DNA of 64,000 nt from NCBI RefSeq assembly GCF_022489035.1, contig NZ_JAKVTV010000004.1, positions 1-64,000 on the forward strand, in the 5' to 3' direction. The number at the start of each line of letters is the position of its first letter. Position 1 is the stretch's first letter. The DNA comes from Christiangramia lutea (GTDB taxonomy: Bacteria; Bacteroidota; Bacteroidia; Flavobacteriales; Flavobacteriaceae). This document shows, one piece after another, positions 63,574 through 64,000 of this stretch. A model generated the notes under the pieces. That model saw only the letters and a program-made list of their open reading frames with translations. It was not told where the DNA came from and made no database searches. The position numbers and the translations under genes were made by a program.

Positions 63574-64000
63574 GTGAAGAGATTGGATTCCCTTAAAATA
63601 CCAATATTAGTCCTTTTTGTAGGTCTTCTTTTTTCGTCCTGTTTTAAGGATGTAGATTTTGGGCAGGCAGAAGATATCACTCTCGAACCCGATCTTGAGG
63701 TGGACCTGTTATACTATACTTTAACCGAAACAGATTTTTTAGATTCTGAATCTGGAAATTTTACTCCGGTAATAAGGGATACAGTAAGGCTTGAATTCCT
63801 CGATGATGATTATATACAGGAAAACCTGATGTATGCCGCCCTGCGTTTTAAGCATGAGAATGACTTTCCTTATGACATAAAAAGTAATATTAGATTCCTT
63901 GGGGAGAACGGAAGGAACCAGTTTAACGTTGCTTATACCATACCTTCTGCTGAAGATGGAAATACTTCAATAGTAGATACAGTAAGAGTTTTGGAGGGCA
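63574..64000 (+). CDS. Lipoprotein, N-terminal part (cut by the window end)
   Basis: A GTG start at 63574 opens a lipoprotein signal peptide (hydrophobic IPILVLFVGLLFSSC, lipidated Cys about 23) and an acidic beta-rich body. The frame is open to the window end, at least 142 codons. The product is unknown to me. No ATG start gives the signal peptide, so GTG is the likely start. It lies 42 bp after yjjG. Confidence 0.75.
   Translation, partial: MKRLDSLKIPILVLFVGLLFSSCFKDVDFGQAEDITLEPDLEVDLLYYTLTETDFLDSESGNFTPVIRDTVRLEFLDDDYIQENLMYAALRFKHENDFPYDIKSNIRFLGENGRNQFNVAYTIPSAEDGNTSIVDTVRVLEG

Overview
The window looks like a chromosomal segment of a Bacteroidetes bacterium, family Flavobacteriaceae. 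It resembles the marine Gramella/Christiangramella group, but that genus-level match is from memory, not a search. The evidence is AT-rich DNA, promoters of the Bacteroidetes type (TAnnTTTG near -7), weak Shine-Dalgarno sequences, and hallmark genes: the gliding lipoprotein gldJ, the type IX secretion (T9SS) component porV, PorP/SprF, a SprB-repeat giant protein with a type A sorting tail, a type B sorting-domain giant protein, and the phosphatase pafA. Gene content is mostly core metabolism, envelope and secretion. I saw no prophage, integrase, IS element, CRISPR array or defence island.

Layout. 1-100 is the 3' end of a 5S rRNA (end of an rRNA operon) with its terminator. 229-6215 (minus) is gltBD, glutamate synthase. 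6841-12606 is a 1921-residue secreted protein with 15 tandem 231-bp SprB-type repeats. 12674-16265 holds an acyl-CoA dehydrogenase, anmK and a Glu/Leu/Phe/Val dehydrogenase. 16379-19518 is an exbB-exbD-tonB-folC operon. 19686-20155 is a decayed gene carrying two lesions. 20300-20753 holds three tRNA-Val genes. 21252-25875 is murF and gldJ (minus) and porV (plus). 25958-29248 is cdd and the pyruvate dehydrogenase E1-alpha and E2 genes. 29312-34098 is a tightly packed run: M28 peptidase, SDR, SprT-like protease, mannose-1-phosphate guanylyltransferase, DUF389 protein. 34103-35608 (minus) is an MlaEF-type lipid ABC transporter. 35725-37356 is pafA. 37360-39841 (minus) is a KAS III / methyltransferase / glycosyltransferase trio. 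39970-42819 (minus) is gcvP. 42954-46709 is a UbiA-like protein, an ECF sigma / zinc anti-sigma pair and an M3 peptidase. 46922-48575 (minus) is purKE. 48698-50824 is an HPRT-adenylate kinase fusion and obg. 51495-58332 (minus) is a type B T9SS operon (substrate, PorP/SprF, OmpA/PD40). 58516 to the end holds a TPR protein, mpl, radC, a degenerate polysaccharide-deacetylase-like protein, a YjjG-type HAD phosphatase and a truncated lipoprotein.

How the genes fit together. The T9SS theme recurs: porV and gldJ belong to the secretion/gliding machinery, while the SprB-repeat protein (type A tail) and the 1401-residue protein (type B tail, encoded with its own PorP/SprF partner) are likely substrates. 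ExbBD-TonB energises outer-membrane uptake. murF, mpl and anmK serve peptidoglycan synthesis and recycling. gltBD, gcvP, the amino-acid dehydrogenase, purE/purK and HPRT-Adk cover nitrogen and purine metabolism.

The most unusual items are the near-identical 924-bp higher-order repeat in the SprB protein, the single-ORF HPRT-adenylate kinase fusion starting at TTG, the gene broken by a frameshift plus a nonsense codon at 19686-20155, and the deacetylase-like protein whose active-site motifs appear lost. I found no convincing wholly new multi-gene system.
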